Assembly: GCA_001769535.1 (NCBI GenBank)
Contig: MEOH01000023.1
Span: forward strand, 16,672-80,671
Reading direction: 5' to 3'
Length of the DNA stretch: 64,000 nt
Source: Bacteroidetes bacterium GWF2_38_335
GTDB taxonomy: Bacteria > Bacteroidota > Bacteroidia > Bacteroidales > GWF2-38-335
Shown: one piece after another, positions 20,525-29,025 of the stretch
Position numbering within the stretch: position 1 is the first letter of the stretch
Layout: the number at the start of each line of letters is the position of its first letter
Translations under genes and position numbers: made by a program
Notes under the pieces: generated by a model
Database searches by the model: none
Told to the model about the DNA's origin: nothing
The model's input: only the letters and a program-made list of their open reading frames with translations

Positions 20525-21355
20525 TCAACTGTTTTTTATTTCTTCAATAAACCTGGCAGCTTCTTCTGTATTGGGTGCTTTTCCGTGCCATCTGTAATCG
20601 CCTTCAATACTTTTAACCCCTTTACCCATTTTGGTTTCCGCAATAATTACGACTGGTTTTTCAGAAACAGATTTTGCTTTTTCAAAAGCATCTGCAAGTT
20701 GCAGGATATCATTTCCATTGCAGGCAATCACATGCCATCCGAAAGATTTCCATTTATCAGCCAGCGGTTCAATATCCATCACAGATGAAGTATTTCCGTC
20801 AATTTGAAGATGGTTTCGATCGACAACAGAAATGAGGTTATCAAGTTTATAATGTGCCGCGCTCATAGCTGCTTCCCAGATTGATCCTTCCTGCAATTCA
20901 CCATCACCATGGATTGAAAATACGGAATGTTTTTTCTTATCGATCTTTGCAGTCAGAGCCATTCCAACCGCCACCGACAAGCCCTGTCCCAGTGAACCTG
21001 AAGACACCTCTATGCCGGGCAATCCATGTTCCTTGCCGGGATGGCCCTGCAAGCGCGAACCAAGCTTGCGCAAAGTAAGCAACTCATCCTTTGGAAAATA
21101 TCCGGCATTGGCAAGGGTTGCATAAAGAACCGGAGCCACATGTCCGATGGACAAAACCACTCTGTCACGTCCATCCCACAATGGATTTTCGGGTTTATGA
21201 TTTAGGATTTTAAAATAAAGCACTGTAAAAACATCAGCCAATCCGAGCGATCCTCCGGCATGTCCTGAGCCTGCACTTTCCAAACTCCTGACTATATCAG
21301 TCCGGATGGTTCTGGCAACTTCCCGAAGCTCATTATGTTCTGCGGGTTTCAGCAT
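20525..21355 (-). CDS. Transketolase, N-terminal subunit
   Basis: A 276-residue protein holding the thiamine-diphosphate pyrophosphate-binding domain. It shows SAGSGHAGGSLGLADVFTVLYF, LGSRLQGHPGKEHGLPGIEVSSGSLG (split here by normal spacing), and the cofactor motif GDGELQEGSIWEAAMSAAHY ... LISVVDRNHLQIDG. It is translated just before the C-terminal subunit, 7 bases apart, and 5 bases after the SPOR-like gene. The arrangement implies an operon. Confidence 0.92.
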   Translation of the reverse strand: MLKPAEHNELREVARTIRTDIVRSLESAGSGHAGGSLGLADVFTVLYFKILNHKPENPLWDGRDRVVLSIGHVAPVLYATLANAGYFPKDELLTLRKLGSRLQGHPGKEHGLPGIEVSSGSLGQGLSVAVGMALTAKIDKKKHSVFSIHGDGELQEGSIWEAAMSAAHYKLDNLISVVDRNHLQIDGNTSSVMDIEPLADKWKSFGWHVIACNGNDILQLADAFEKAKSVSEKPVVIIAETKMGKGVKSIEGDYRWHGKAPNTEEAARFIEEIKNS

Positions 21356-21360
21356 AGCAA

Positions 21361-21804
21361 TTACAGTTTTGGAAATTCTATTCTGTCAGTAATAATATAA
21401 GAACCGGGAAATTCTTCAATAAGATCTTCATAAAGTTTCAGTGCATCAGATTTATTGCGGAAATCGCCCACATGAACTTTAAAGTTTGGTTCAAAATATT
21501 CAATATATGCACCATGTGAAGGATGTAAAGCTTTAAATCTTCCTCTTTCTGAATTGGCTTTTGTTTCGTTTCCTGCTCCGGAACCCGAGTAAATCACAAT
21601 ACGGTAACCCTCAGGCATCAGGTCCTTATTCACTTCAGCATGTTTACGAATAAGATTTTTTGCAGAATAATCCTGGTTTATAGTCACTTTCCCGTATCCC
21701 GGACCGGATTTTTCCAATCGGTTAAAAATGTCATTTTTATCATCTTCCTGTGAAAAAGCGCTAAAAGTTAAAAAAGCTAATATAATGCAAAATACAGTTT
21801 TCAT
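21361..21804 (-). CDS. Secreted SPOR-domain protein
   Basis: A 147-residue protein with a signal peptide (MKTVFCIILAFLTFSAFSQ). The C-terminal 80 residues (GYRIVIYSGSGAGN...YIEYFEPNFKVHVGDFRNKSDALKLYEDLIEEFPGSYIITDRI) have the SPOR pattern. SPOR domains bind denuded peptidoglycan strands, so a periplasmic cell-wall role is likely. It sits 5 bases ahead of the transketolase N-subunit. Confidence 0.75.
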   Translation of the reverse strand: MKTVFCIILAFLTFSAFSQEDDKNDIFNRLEKSGPGYGKVTINQDYSAKNLIRKHAEVNKDLMPEGYRIVIYSGSGAGNETKANSERGRFKALHPSHGAYIEYFEPNFKVHVGDFRNKSDALKLYEDLIEEFPGSYIITDRIEFPKL

Positions 21805-21825
21805 GTAATCGGTTTTTCTGCAAAA

Positions 21826-22659
21826 TTAATAATTATTTGAATTAAAAGTAATAACCGGTATCGGAGAATGATTAACCATTTGTTGAGCGTAAGGTCCCAT
21901 CAGAAAATTTTTCGCATTTTTTGGTTGTTCACTCATTATGCTGATCATTTCGGCATTAACGCTGATGGCATATTCAATGGTCATATCCGTAATGTTGCTT
22001 CCAAAAAGTGATGTTTGAACAACTTTAAGACCTTTTTTCTCAATAAAATCCCTAACCTGATCAGAGTATTGTTCGGTTTTCTCAATAACCTTTTTTCTTT
22101 CGGTTTCACACACTGCAGCAATATGTATTTCAGCATTGAAAGCAGCTGCAATTTCGGTTGTTTTCGGCACTTTTTGTCTGGTTTCCCTGGTGATATCGAC
22201 CGGCAAAATAATACGTTTTACATCTTTTCTAAGGAATCCGTTTCGATAAGTAAGAACAGGACAAGGTGAATTGTTGACTACTTTGAAGGCGTTGCTTCCC
22301 ATCCAGAGTTCTTCAAACCCAGAAACCCCGTGTGTACCCATAATAAGCATGTAAGAATTATCGAATCCAGCCTGTTCGGTAATTTCCTTAAAAACTTTTC
22401 CATCGCGAATGATATAATCCACACCGGAAGTAATTTTATCTGAGTATTTATTCAGGAATGCATTGAAATAAGCATCAACATCGCGTTTTGTTTTATCATC
22501 AAATCCCAAAATATTATCGGGGGGCAAAAATTTCCCGCCTTTCAGCACATGAATTAATCTGAGTTTAGCACCCAGTTTATTTGCAAAAACAATAGCATGC
22601 TCAAAGGCATTAATTGAATCATTTGAAAAATCAACAGGAACAATAATCTTCTTCATCAA
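21826..22659 (-). CDS. Universal stress protein, tandem UspA domains
   Basis: A 277-residue cytoplasmic protein with two UspA domains (about residues 1-142 and 148-277). The first ends with the ATP-binding pattern G-x2-G-x9-G-S in GTHGVSGFEELWMGSNAF. The second (MSEQPKNAKNFLMGPYAQQMV) has lost most of that motif. Usp proteins are induced in starvation and stress. Its start overlaps the last four bases of the LEA-2 lipoprotein gene, so the two are translationally coupled. Confidence 0.88.
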   Translation of the reverse strand: MMKKIIVPVDFSNDSINAFEHAIVFANKLGAKLRLIHVLKGGKFLPPDNILGFDDKTKRDVDAYFNAFLNKYSDKITSGVDYIIRDGKVFKEITEQAGFDNSYMLIMGTHGVSGFEELWMGSNAFKVVNNSPCPVLTYRNGFLRKDVKRIILPVDITRETRQKVPKTTEIAAAFNAEIHIAAVCETERKKVIEKTEQYSDQVRDFIEKKGLKVVQTSLFGSNITDMTIEYAISVNAEMISIMSEQPKNAKNFLMGPYAQQMVNHSPIPVITFNSNNY

Positions 22660-23117
22660 TCACGGTTTTTGAAAAGTTTAACTGGATTGTTTTCATCAAT
22701 TTTAATCTTTTTGCTGACAAAAAATGCTTTTGCCTTTATGTGGCCGGATACTTTAATATTGGCCTTATTTTTAAACATGGAGCCAGCGAGTGAAACGCCT
22801 CCCATGAGCACGTTGTCGAGTTTTGCTTCAATTAAAAAACTGTGTGTTTCGTTTGAATTTCTTGGGATAACCACTTTTTTAATTTTAGTAACCTTTCCCA
22901 TATTGACCTTGTTTACAGCAACTTCAAGATCAACATCTTTAATTTTAATTTTAAAATTATTTTTATTTTCAACAGGCATCATCAATTCAACCTTGACAGA
23001 TTCCTTTGAGATATCCACAATTTTAACCCCTTCAATTTTACCCACATTTACTTCTTTAAGAGTAATGCAACCTGTAAAAAGGGACATCAAAAATACTGCT
23101 GCAATTAATAATTTCAT
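22656..23117 (-). CDS. LEA-type-2 (WHy) lipoprotein
   Basis: A 153-residue protein with a lipoprotein signal (LLIAAVFLMSLFTGC, lipobox FTGC). It has a single LEA-2/WHy-like beta-sandwich (VKVELMMPVENKNNFKIKIKDVDLEVAVNKVNMGKV). Such domains occur in desiccation and cell-envelope proteins. Probably a periplasmic or outer-membrane lipoprotein. It overlaps the following usp gene by four bases (ATGA). Confidence 0.7.
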   Translation of the reverse strand: MKLLIAAVFLMSLFTGCITLKEVNVGKIEGVKIVDISKESVKVELMMPVENKNNFKIKIKDVDLEVAVNKVNMGKVTKIKKVVIPRNSNETHSFLIEAKLDNVLMGGVSLAGSMFKNKANIKVSGHIKAKAFFVSKKIKIDENNPVKLFKNRD

Positions 23118-23230
23118 TTTTTAGTTTATTTATCTTAAAAACAAACGGAATAACAATAAAATAATTGTTAAAAGTATAAAAACCACGGGGATTCTCCAAA
23201 GCAAAAGTTGTGAATAAAGAGTTAATCTTT

Positions 23231-23965
23231 TTAACGACGCAGTTCAAAGTTCTTACCCAGGTAAACTTTTCTAACCTGTTCATCACCTGCAAGTTCTTCG
23301 GCTGTTCCTGCCTTCAGAATTTCACCTTCGAAGAGCAGGTAGGCACGATCGGTAATTGAAAGGGTTTCATGTACATTATGGTCGGTAATAAGAACCCCGA
23401 TATTTTTCTTTTTCAAAGTGGAAACAATTTCCTGAATATCTTCAACAGCAATGGGGTCAACGCCTGCAAAAGGTTCATCGAGTAATATAAACAATGGGTC
23501 GATGGCCAGAGCCCGGGCAATTTCTGTTCTTCTTCTTTCGCCTCCGGACAGCTGAATACCCTTGCTTTTGCGAATGTGCTGAAGGCCAAACTCGCCCAGA
23601 AGTTTCTCCAATCGTTCCTTCCTTTCCTCTTTTGTAAATTTAGACATTTCAAGAATGGCCATAATGTTGTCTTCGACGCTTAGTTTCCTGAAAACCGAAG
23701 CTTCCTGGGCAAGGTACCCGATTCCTTTTTGGGCACGTTTATAAACGGGGAGATTTGTAATATCCTGATCGTTAAGAAAAATCTTGCCGGCATTGGGTTT
23801 AACAAGTCCCACAATCATGTAAAAGGAGGTGGTTTTTCCGGCGCCATTCGGACCAAGCAGACCAACGATTTCGCCTTGTTTCACTTCAATAGAAGCACCT
23901 TTTACAACAGTGCGTCTGCCGTATTTTTTCACAAGTCCCTCGGTATATAGTCTGCTCACACTCAT
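23231..23965 (-). CDS. lptB: LPS export ABC transporter ATP-binding protein LptB
   Basis: A 244-residue ABC ATPase of LptB type. Walker A is [17 protein letters not shown], the LptB-type Q-loop is [21 protein letters not shown], the signature is [15 protein letters not shown], Walker B is [17 protein letters not shown] and the H-loop is [12 protein letters not shown]. LptB2 with LptFG powers lipopolysaccharide extraction from the inner membrane. On the minus strand, TATCTTTG (complement of 23980-23987) is a good -7 box 15 bases before the start codon. Confidence 0.93.
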   Translation of the reverse strand: MSVSRLYTEGLVKKYGRRTVVKGASIEVKQGEIVGLLGPNGAGKTTSFYMIVGLVKPNAGKIFLNDQDITNLPVYKRAQKGIGYLAQEASVFRKLSVEDNIMAILEMSKFTKEERKERLEKLLGEFGLQHIRKSKGIQLSGGERRRTEIARALAIDPLFILLDEPFAGVDPIAVEDIQEIVSTLKKKNIGVLITDHNVHETLSITDRAYLLFEGEILKAGTAEELAGDEQVRKVYLGKNFELRR

Positions 23966-24125
23966 AAAAAATATTTGTGCAAAGATAGATTTTTGTTTGT
24001 AAAATTAATAATTTCTCTGATTATCGTTTTTTTAATTCACCCGGGGTTATTACATAACAACCGAATGCCATTGTTAATTTCGGGTTTGGGAGATGAGTTT
24101 TTGTTGTTCTCCCTTTTCTGAATTT

Positions 24126-24184
24126 TCGACTTTATGGACTTTCGACTTTACGGACTTTAAAGACTTTCGACTTTACGACTTTAT
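24126..24184. repeat. Degenerate GACTTT(A/C)CGG-type tract
   Basis: This stretch is built from variations of CGACTTTA/GGACTTTCGACTTTACGG, 7 to 10 bases per unit, without a coding frame. Similar tracts lie at 24376-24420 and 24506-24617, and in reverse orientation after sucB (35794-35898). Together they fill most of the 23966-24622 gap between lptB and kdsB, which has no gene. Confidence 0.7.
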
Positions 24185-24285
24185 AATCTAACCTTCTGTT
24201 AAATTTTATCATTTATTTCCGCCGGAAAAAGATTTTTCGTTCCAAGGTGTTCATATCCGGCGGTTTGATTGCATCATTTTATAAA

Positions 24286-24375
24286 CCCCGGCTTGAAAGC
24301 CGGGGCTGAATTGAGTTGGCCTTTCAGGCCGTTTGCTTAAAAGTATTTAGGTGTTTAATCAAAATAACCAGCTTC
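24286..24375. repeat. REP-like palindromic repeat, copy 1
   Basis: This 90-bp segment contains the palindrome CCCCGGCTTGAAAGCCGGGG (24286-24305), then a GGCCT/AGGCC hairpin (24318-24330), then a conserved AT-rich tail ending in CCAGCTTC. A nearly identical copy in reverse orientation lies at 35899-35986; the two differ at only a handful of positions. It is followed on the same side by the GACTT-rich tract, as in copy 2. It is non-coding, and hairpin-rich units like this are typical of interspersed REP elements. Confidence 0.8.
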
Positions 24376-24484
24376 AGACTTCCGGCTTCTGACTTTAGAC
24401 TTTAGACTTCCGACTTTTCAATCTTACCTTCTGAATAAATTCATGCTTCTTTTCTGATGAATTTGTCTTTGCTGTTTTTATGGC

Positions 24485-24501
24485 GACGCAAGCATTGCGT
24501 C
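24485..24501. repeat. Short palindrome in the lptB-kdsB gap
   Basis: GACGCAA (24485-24491) and TTGCGTC (24495-24501) pair around GCA. It lies between two GACTT-rich tracts and is probably another REP-type hairpin. An additional weak inverted pair, CCGCCGG near 24215 and CCGGCGG near 24257, lies on the other side. Confidence 0.55.
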
Positions 24502-24505
24502 ACTG

Positions 24506-24617
24506 AACTTCCGGCTTCCGACTCCCAACTTTACGAACTATCGACTTAACAGACTTTACGGACTTTACGGACTTTTTGGACTTTACGAACTTTACAAACT
24601 TTACGAACTTTCGACTC
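24506..24617. repeat. Degenerate ACTTTACGGACTTT tract next to kdsB
   Basis: About eleven imperfect units of the form GACTTTACG/GAACTTTACA run up to a C7 tract that ends six bases before the kdsB stop codon. Unit length drifts between 7 and 11 bases, so it is not a simple microsatellite. No reading frame is maintained. Confidence 0.7.
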
Positions 24618-24622
24618 CCCCC

Positions 24623-25372
24623 CTACATCAATCCCAACTCAATAACCTTTTTAAGGTCCTTTGGGGTGTCGATGGAAACGCTTTCGAATTCGGTAAATTC
24701 GACTTTAATTTTATATCCGTTTTCAATCCAGCGCAACTGTTCAAGCGACTCGGCTTTTTCAAGTGCGGTTTGTTCAAGATTAGTTATTTCCTTAAGAATG
24801 TCGGCACGGTATCCGTAAATACCAATATGCTTGTAAAACAAGTGTTTTTTTACCCAATCCTTTTGTCGTGATTTTACAATGAAAGGTATTGGGGAACGAC
24901 TGAAATAAATAACTTCATTTTTATTGTTCAGCACCATTTTGGCTTCCTTTTCGCTGAAAATATCATCGTATTTATTTATAGGTTTTGCCAGTGTGGCAAT
25001 CTGGGTTGTTTTTTTCTTAAAACATGAAATTACTTTTTGAAGCTGTTCGGGCTGAATAAATGGTTCATCGCCCTGAATATTAATCACAGCGTCAAATTTC
25101 ATTTTAAAAATATCTTCAGCTTTTTCAAGAGCTTCGGCGCAACGGTCGGTACCACTCTGGTGCTTTTTGGAGGTCATCACCGCTTTTCCTCCAAATTTAT
25201 GGACAGCTTTCATGATTTTCTCATCATCTGTGGCAACAATGACATATTTGAGTGCCTTCGAGGATTGCTCGTACACACGCCTTACCATGCTTTTTCCTCC
25301 GATATCGGCAAGGGGTTTACCCGGAAATCTTGTTGATCCGTATCTTGCAGGTATAATTCCCAAAAATTCCAT
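24623..25372 (-). CDS. kdsB: 3-deoxy-manno-octulosonate cytidylyltransferase (CMP-Kdo synthetase)
   Basis: A 249-residue enzyme of expected size. It activates Kdo with CTP for the inner core of lipopolysaccharide, in the cytoplasm. Signatures are IPARYGSTRFPGKPLADIGG (nucleotide-binding loop), VIVATDDEKI, INIQGDEPFIQPEQL (metal-binding Asp) and the C-terminal DTPKDLKKV. Its LPS role matches that of lptB upstream, but the repeat region separates them and the upstream sulfatase-maturase gene is 88 bases away. Confidence 0.95.
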   Translation of the reverse strand: MEFLGIIPARYGSTRFPGKPLADIGGKSMVRRVYEQSSKALKYVIVATDDEKIMKAVHKFGGKAVMTSKKHQSGTDRCAEALEKAEDIFKMKFDAVINIQGDEPFIQPEQLQKVISCFKKKTTQIATLAKPINKYDDIFSEKEAKMVLNNKNEVIYFSRSPIPFIVKSRQKDWVKKHLFYKHIGIYGYRADILKEITNLEQTALEKAESLEQLRWIENGYKIKVEFTEFESVSIDTPKDLKKVIELGLM

Positions 25373-25460
25373 GTGGTTAAATTTTGATAAAAATAGAAAA
25401 AAAAGTAATACTGTTTTAACAACGTTAATAAAGTTTTGCTTTGAAGAGAAATGAGATCAA

Positions 25461-26645
25461 CTAAAAATTGTCGGATGCATCATAAGAATCATGATCAAAC
25501 TTAATGCCTGCTGAAGAAGCATACTTTTTTCTCCAGTCAAGTGCAAGTTTTTCAAATACAGGGTCGGCAACTTTCATGAATCTTAAAAATGAATGGCAAT
25601 ATCTTGGATTTTTATTATCAAGGGGATCATTCATACGATCTTTGATGCATCCCCCAAAACAATTTTTACTATATGCGCACTTTGTACATTTTTCCGGTAA
25701 ATGCGATTTCTGTTTACCGAAGTTTAAGTGACGGGATGAGTGAAATATATCTTCAAGTCTGTCATTCATGATATTTCCCAATTTTCTATCAGGCTCAACA
25801 AAAAAATCGCATGAATAAACATCCCCATTGTGCTCAACGACCAGATACACCCCGCAATTCTTTCCCATAGTGCAATCGGGCGGTGACAAATTAAGGTACG
25901 TATAAAAAATCGATTCAAAGTATTTTATGTGAACGGTGGGTACGCCATCCTTAAAATCAGACAGCCATTTTTCAAAAATACCGATCAGAAAATCACCGTA
26001 ATCTTTATCAGAAAGTGAAAAATCCGCTGCTTTTCCGGAATCGTGTCTATCACGTTCAACCACTGGAATAAACTGCAACCAATCAACTCCCAGGGATTTA
26101 TAAAAATCATAAATTTCATCGGGAAACAAAGCAGAATAATCCGTAAGGCAGCACATGGCATTTACCGGAACCTGATTTTTCATCAGATAAGCCAGTCCGC
26201 GCATCACTTCATTAAATGATCCCCTGCCATTTTTAAATTTTCTATACTTGTTATGAATGTGTTCGGGGCCATCAATAGATAATCCGACCAAAAAATCACC
26301 GGTTTTTAAAAATTTTGCCCAGTCATCATCTATTAGCAATCCATTGGTTTGAAAACTGTATGCGATATTTTTATGCGGGGCAATTTTTTTATGAGTTTTG
26401 AGTGCATTCTCATAAAATTCCCTTCCGGCCAATGCGGGTTCACCGCCCTGAAAAGTCAGAGAAAAATTTTTAACTGGCATGTTTGCAATCTGGTTGTACA
26501 TTTCCTCCACAATAGCAGTCTGCATAATATGTTTCCCAGCCGGAAAAAGTTCAGATTTATGAAGATAAAAGCAATAAGAGCAATCAAGGTTGCAATCAGG
26601 ACCGACAGGTTTTACAAGCAGGGTGAAATTTTCAGGCAGGTTCAT
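25461..26645 (-). CDS. Anaerobic sulfatase-maturating enzyme (radical SAM, SPASM)
   Basis: A 394-residue enzyme. The radical SAM motif CxxxCxxC is CNLDCSYCF near residues 18-26, followed by FQGGEPALAG. The C-terminal SPASM region has cysteines in CTMGKNCGVYLVVEHNGDVYSC and CTKCAYSKNCFGGC for two auxiliary 4Fe-4S clusters. anSMEs oxidise the active-site Cys (or Ser) of sulfatases to formylglycine without oxygen. Its start overlaps the end of a sulfatase gene by four bases (26642-26645), so enzyme and substrate are co-translated. Confidence 0.93.
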   Translation of the reverse strand: MNLPENFTLLVKPVGPDCNLDCSYCFYLHKSELFPAGKHIMQTAIVEEMYNQIANMPVKNFSLTFQGGEPALAGREFYENALKTHKKIAPHKNIAYSFQTNGLLIDDDWAKFLKTGDFLVGLSIDGPEHIHNKYRKFKNGRGSFNEVMRGLAYLMKNQVPVNAMCCLTDYSALFPDEIYDFYKSLGVDWLQFIPVVERDRHDSGKAADFSLSDKDYGDFLIGIFEKWLSDFKDGVPTVHIKYFESIFYTYLNLSPPDCTMGKNCGVYLVVEHNGDVYSCDFFVEPDRKLGNIMNDRLEDIFHSSRHLNFGKQKSHLPEKCTKCAYSKNCFGGCIKDRMNDPLDNKNPRYCHSFLRFMKVADPVFEKLALDWRKKYASSAGIKFDHDSYDASDNF

Positions 26646-28312
26646 TTTTTAACGGGGGGCCATTTAAAATTGAACATTTCCAGTTTGTTAACCATCTCGG
26701 GTATCTTTTTTTGGGCCTCCTTTTTGAGAATATTAAATTCATCTGATACCATAAACTCCTGAAAATCCAACGAATAAGGATGTATGAAAGAACCAAGATA
26801 TATTGCAAGTCTGGATTTCATTTCAATCAGTACTTTTGAATATGCAGTGTCAGAAGCCAGATTATGAAGTTCAAAAGGATCATTAACAATATCATACAAC
26901 TGATCCTGATCCCAATATGCCGGGTATGCCTTCATGGCAACATATGTTTGTGCTGCCCACCAGACATTCATTTGATTTGGGGCTTCACTGATTTTGCCTG
27001 TTTTCATTTTTTCAATTTCATTTTCAGGCATTTTAAATGCAATATATTTATACTTGCCGTATTTCAATGCTCTTGTTATTCCCATTTCAAAATACAGATC
27101 TTTTCGGTCAGGTTTTTTATTTTTTGCAAAACTGATTCCATCCACCTTCCTATCTTTAAGTTCAATTCCACATTCTTCAATTACTGTGGGAAAAATATCA
27201 ATTGTCTGGATAGCCTGCCCTGAATGGGTTCCTTTGCTTTTATTGTTTTGCCATTTAATAATCATGGGAACATGGGTGCCCGATTCATAGCAGCCGGCTT
27301 TTCCAGGTTCATTATTATTATCTGAAACGATGATAATAATTGTATTGTCGTAAGCTCCTTTTTCTTTGAGTTTTTTAACTACAGCTCCTACCTGGTCGTC
27401 GAGCCATATTGCTCCAAGTTTTCCTTCGTCCCATTCGCTCACCTTATTTTTAAACCTGTTCAATACTGATTGCCGGTCGGGGTGATATTTCATTACTTCA
27501 TTAATTCGGCCTTCCGGAGTATAAACCGGATTTTTTTTAAGTGACATTAATGCTGATGGGCCATGAGTCAGTGGCGTTCCAAGAAAGGCAAAAAAAGGTT
27601 TGTTATCCGGTGATTCATCAATAAAGTTGCACAGTCCAAGTGTCATCCACTCGGTATGATGGCACTGCAATTCCTTCAATGGATTATTTTCATTGTTTTC
27701 AGCAATAACATTTTCAACTATATCGGCTCCGGATATTTTCTTTATATATTCGGCAAGAATTTCCTGATGTCTGATCAAAAAGCTTTCAGCACTATCGGGA
27801 ATCAAATTCAAATCAAAGTCAGGCAATATTTTACTTAAATCATTCGGATGTGTCAGATGCCATTTCCCCACAAAGCCTGTGTGATAACCGTTTTCGCGCA
27901 TGGTTTCAAACAAAGTATTGTCATTTTCAGTCAGGTAGGTATTCCAGTTTATCCTATACGGCTGGTCAACGGGGTTTTCCCTTAGAAATCTTTCATGCGT
28001 GCACCGGCCTGCGAAATTTCCGGTAAACAATGAATATCTTGAAGGAGTACAAACTGCAGAAGAAACATAAACGCTATCATAAACCACACCATCAGCGGCC
28101 AGGGCATCAATGTTTGGAGTGAGGTTGTTTCCTGAGTACGCACCCAGCTTATTAAACCCCACATCATCAAGCAGGATTATTATGACATTGGGACTTGGAA
28201 AACTGAATTTTGCAGGGGTTAAGGATTCATGATTGGAACTGTTGGATGAGCAATTTGAAATAGCCAGTAATGATGAACCTGCCAGAAAAGTAAAATTATA
28301 TTTTATAACCAT
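26642..28312 (-). CDS. Sulfatase (type I, Cys-type formylglycine site)
   Basis: A 556-residue sulfatase. The N-terminus suggests export, possibly as a lipoprotein (LLAISNC, an imperfect lipobox). Sulfatase landmarks are VIIILLDDVGFNKLGAYSGN (metal ligands Asp-Asp), the formylglycine motif SAVCTPSRYSLFTG (C-T-P-S-R), TGFVGKWHLTH, and IVSDNNNEPGKAG with the third metal ligand set. It acts on a sulfate ester in the periplasm or at the surface; the substrate cannot be read from the sequence. It is followed without a gap by the maturase. The paralogue at 29026-30702 shares the whole design. Confidence 0.93.
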   Translation of the reverse strand: MVIKYNFTFLAGSSLLAISNCSSNSSNHESLTPAKFSFPSPNVIIILLDDVGFNKLGAYSGNNLTPNIDALAADGVVYDSVYVSSAVCTPSRYSLFTGNFAGRCTHERFLRENPVDQPYRINWNTYLTENDNTLFETMRENGYHTGFVGKWHLTHPNDLSKILPDFDLNLIPDSAESFLIRHQEILAEYIKKISGADIVENVIAENNENNPLKELQCHHTEWMTLGLCNFIDESPDNKPFFAFLGTPLTHGPSALMSLKKNPVYTPEGRINEVMKYHPDRQSVLNRFKNKVSEWDEGKLGAIWLDDQVGAVVKKLKEKGAYDNTIIIIVSDNNNEPGKAGCYESGTHVPMIIKWQNNKSKGTHSGQAIQTIDIFPTVIEECGIELKDRKVDGISFAKNKKPDRKDLYFEMGITRALKYGKYKYIAFKMPENEIEKMKTGKISEAPNQMNVWWAAQTYVAMKAYPAYWDQDQLYDIVNDPFELHNLASDTAYSKVLIEMKSRLAIYLGSFIHPYSLDFQEFMVSDEFNILKKEAQKKIPEMVNKLEMFNFKWPPVKK

Positions 28313-28416
28313 ATACCCGACCTTTAAACAATTTCAGGTATAAAAAAAGTGTATTTTTCTGAATAAAAAAATAGTTTAGATATAATTACAGTATAATACC
28401 TACTCGTTTTAACAGA

Positions 28417-28869
28417 TTAAAGGCTGTGGATAACGGTTCCTTGGGGCAATTTTGGTTTTACCTGCTGAATGGAATCCATTTGCTGGATCATTTTTTCAAG
28501 CATTTCCTGCTTGTGTTTGATAAACTCATCGCCCTGATAAAATTCCTCAAAAAAATCTTTGAAAAAATCATCCTGTTTGAAAAACTCATCTGATAAGATT
28601 CCTCCATTCATTATATCATCAAATGATTTTCCGGGAAATCCCTTAAACATTTCGTCTCTTTTAAAAAGCAAACTGTCGATCATTTTCTGGTCAGCGATAT
28701 TACCGCTTGAACTCCAGCTCCAGGTATAAACCGAATCATACCTGACCACATTACCATTTTCGTCAAGTTCTCGGTTAACTTTTATATCAACCTTTGGTTC
28801 ATTTGTTTGCGCAACCATAACAAGGGCAGCAAAAAACACCATCGCAAATAATAAAACCGATCTTTTCAT
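28417..28869 (-). CDS. Small secreted protein of unknown function between two sulfatases
   Basis: A 150-residue protein with a signal peptide (MKRSVLLFAMVFFAALVMVAQ). The body is acidic, with Phe-rich helices (FFKQDDFFKDFFEEFYQGDEF) and a Gln/Met-rich helix near the end. I do not recognise a family. It lies between the two sulfatase genes with gaps of 104 and 156 bases and may belong to the same regulon. Confidence 0.65.
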   Translation of the reverse strand: MKRSVLLFAMVFFAALVMVAQTNEPKVDIKVNRELDENGNVVRYDSVYTWSWSSSGNIADQKMIDSLLFKRDEMFKGFPGKSFDDIMNGGILSDEFFKQDDFFKDFFEEFYQGDEFIKHKQEMLEKMIQQMDSIQQVKPKLPQGTVIHSL

Positions 28870-29025
28870 AAGTTCATTAGTTTAGATATGTTTTATGTCA
28901 CAAATTTAATTTATGAATTTCCTTTAGTCAAGCATCAAAAAACATACCAATCAAATATATTAACTTACAATTTGTAAATCAATTATTTATGTAGTGTTAA
29001 AAATACTTAATAATTGGAAACAATC

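Noticed and set aside
22669-23124. 151-residue plus-strand frame opposite the LEA-2 lipoprotein
   Set aside because: The minus strand has a lipobox, a WHy-like fold and a four-base overlap with the usp gene; the opposite frame is a shadow.
24126-24617. CRISPR or simple microsatellite in the lptB-kdsB gap
   Set aside because: Units drift in length and sequence, with no fixed repeat or spacer; best described as a degenerate tract next to a REP-like element.
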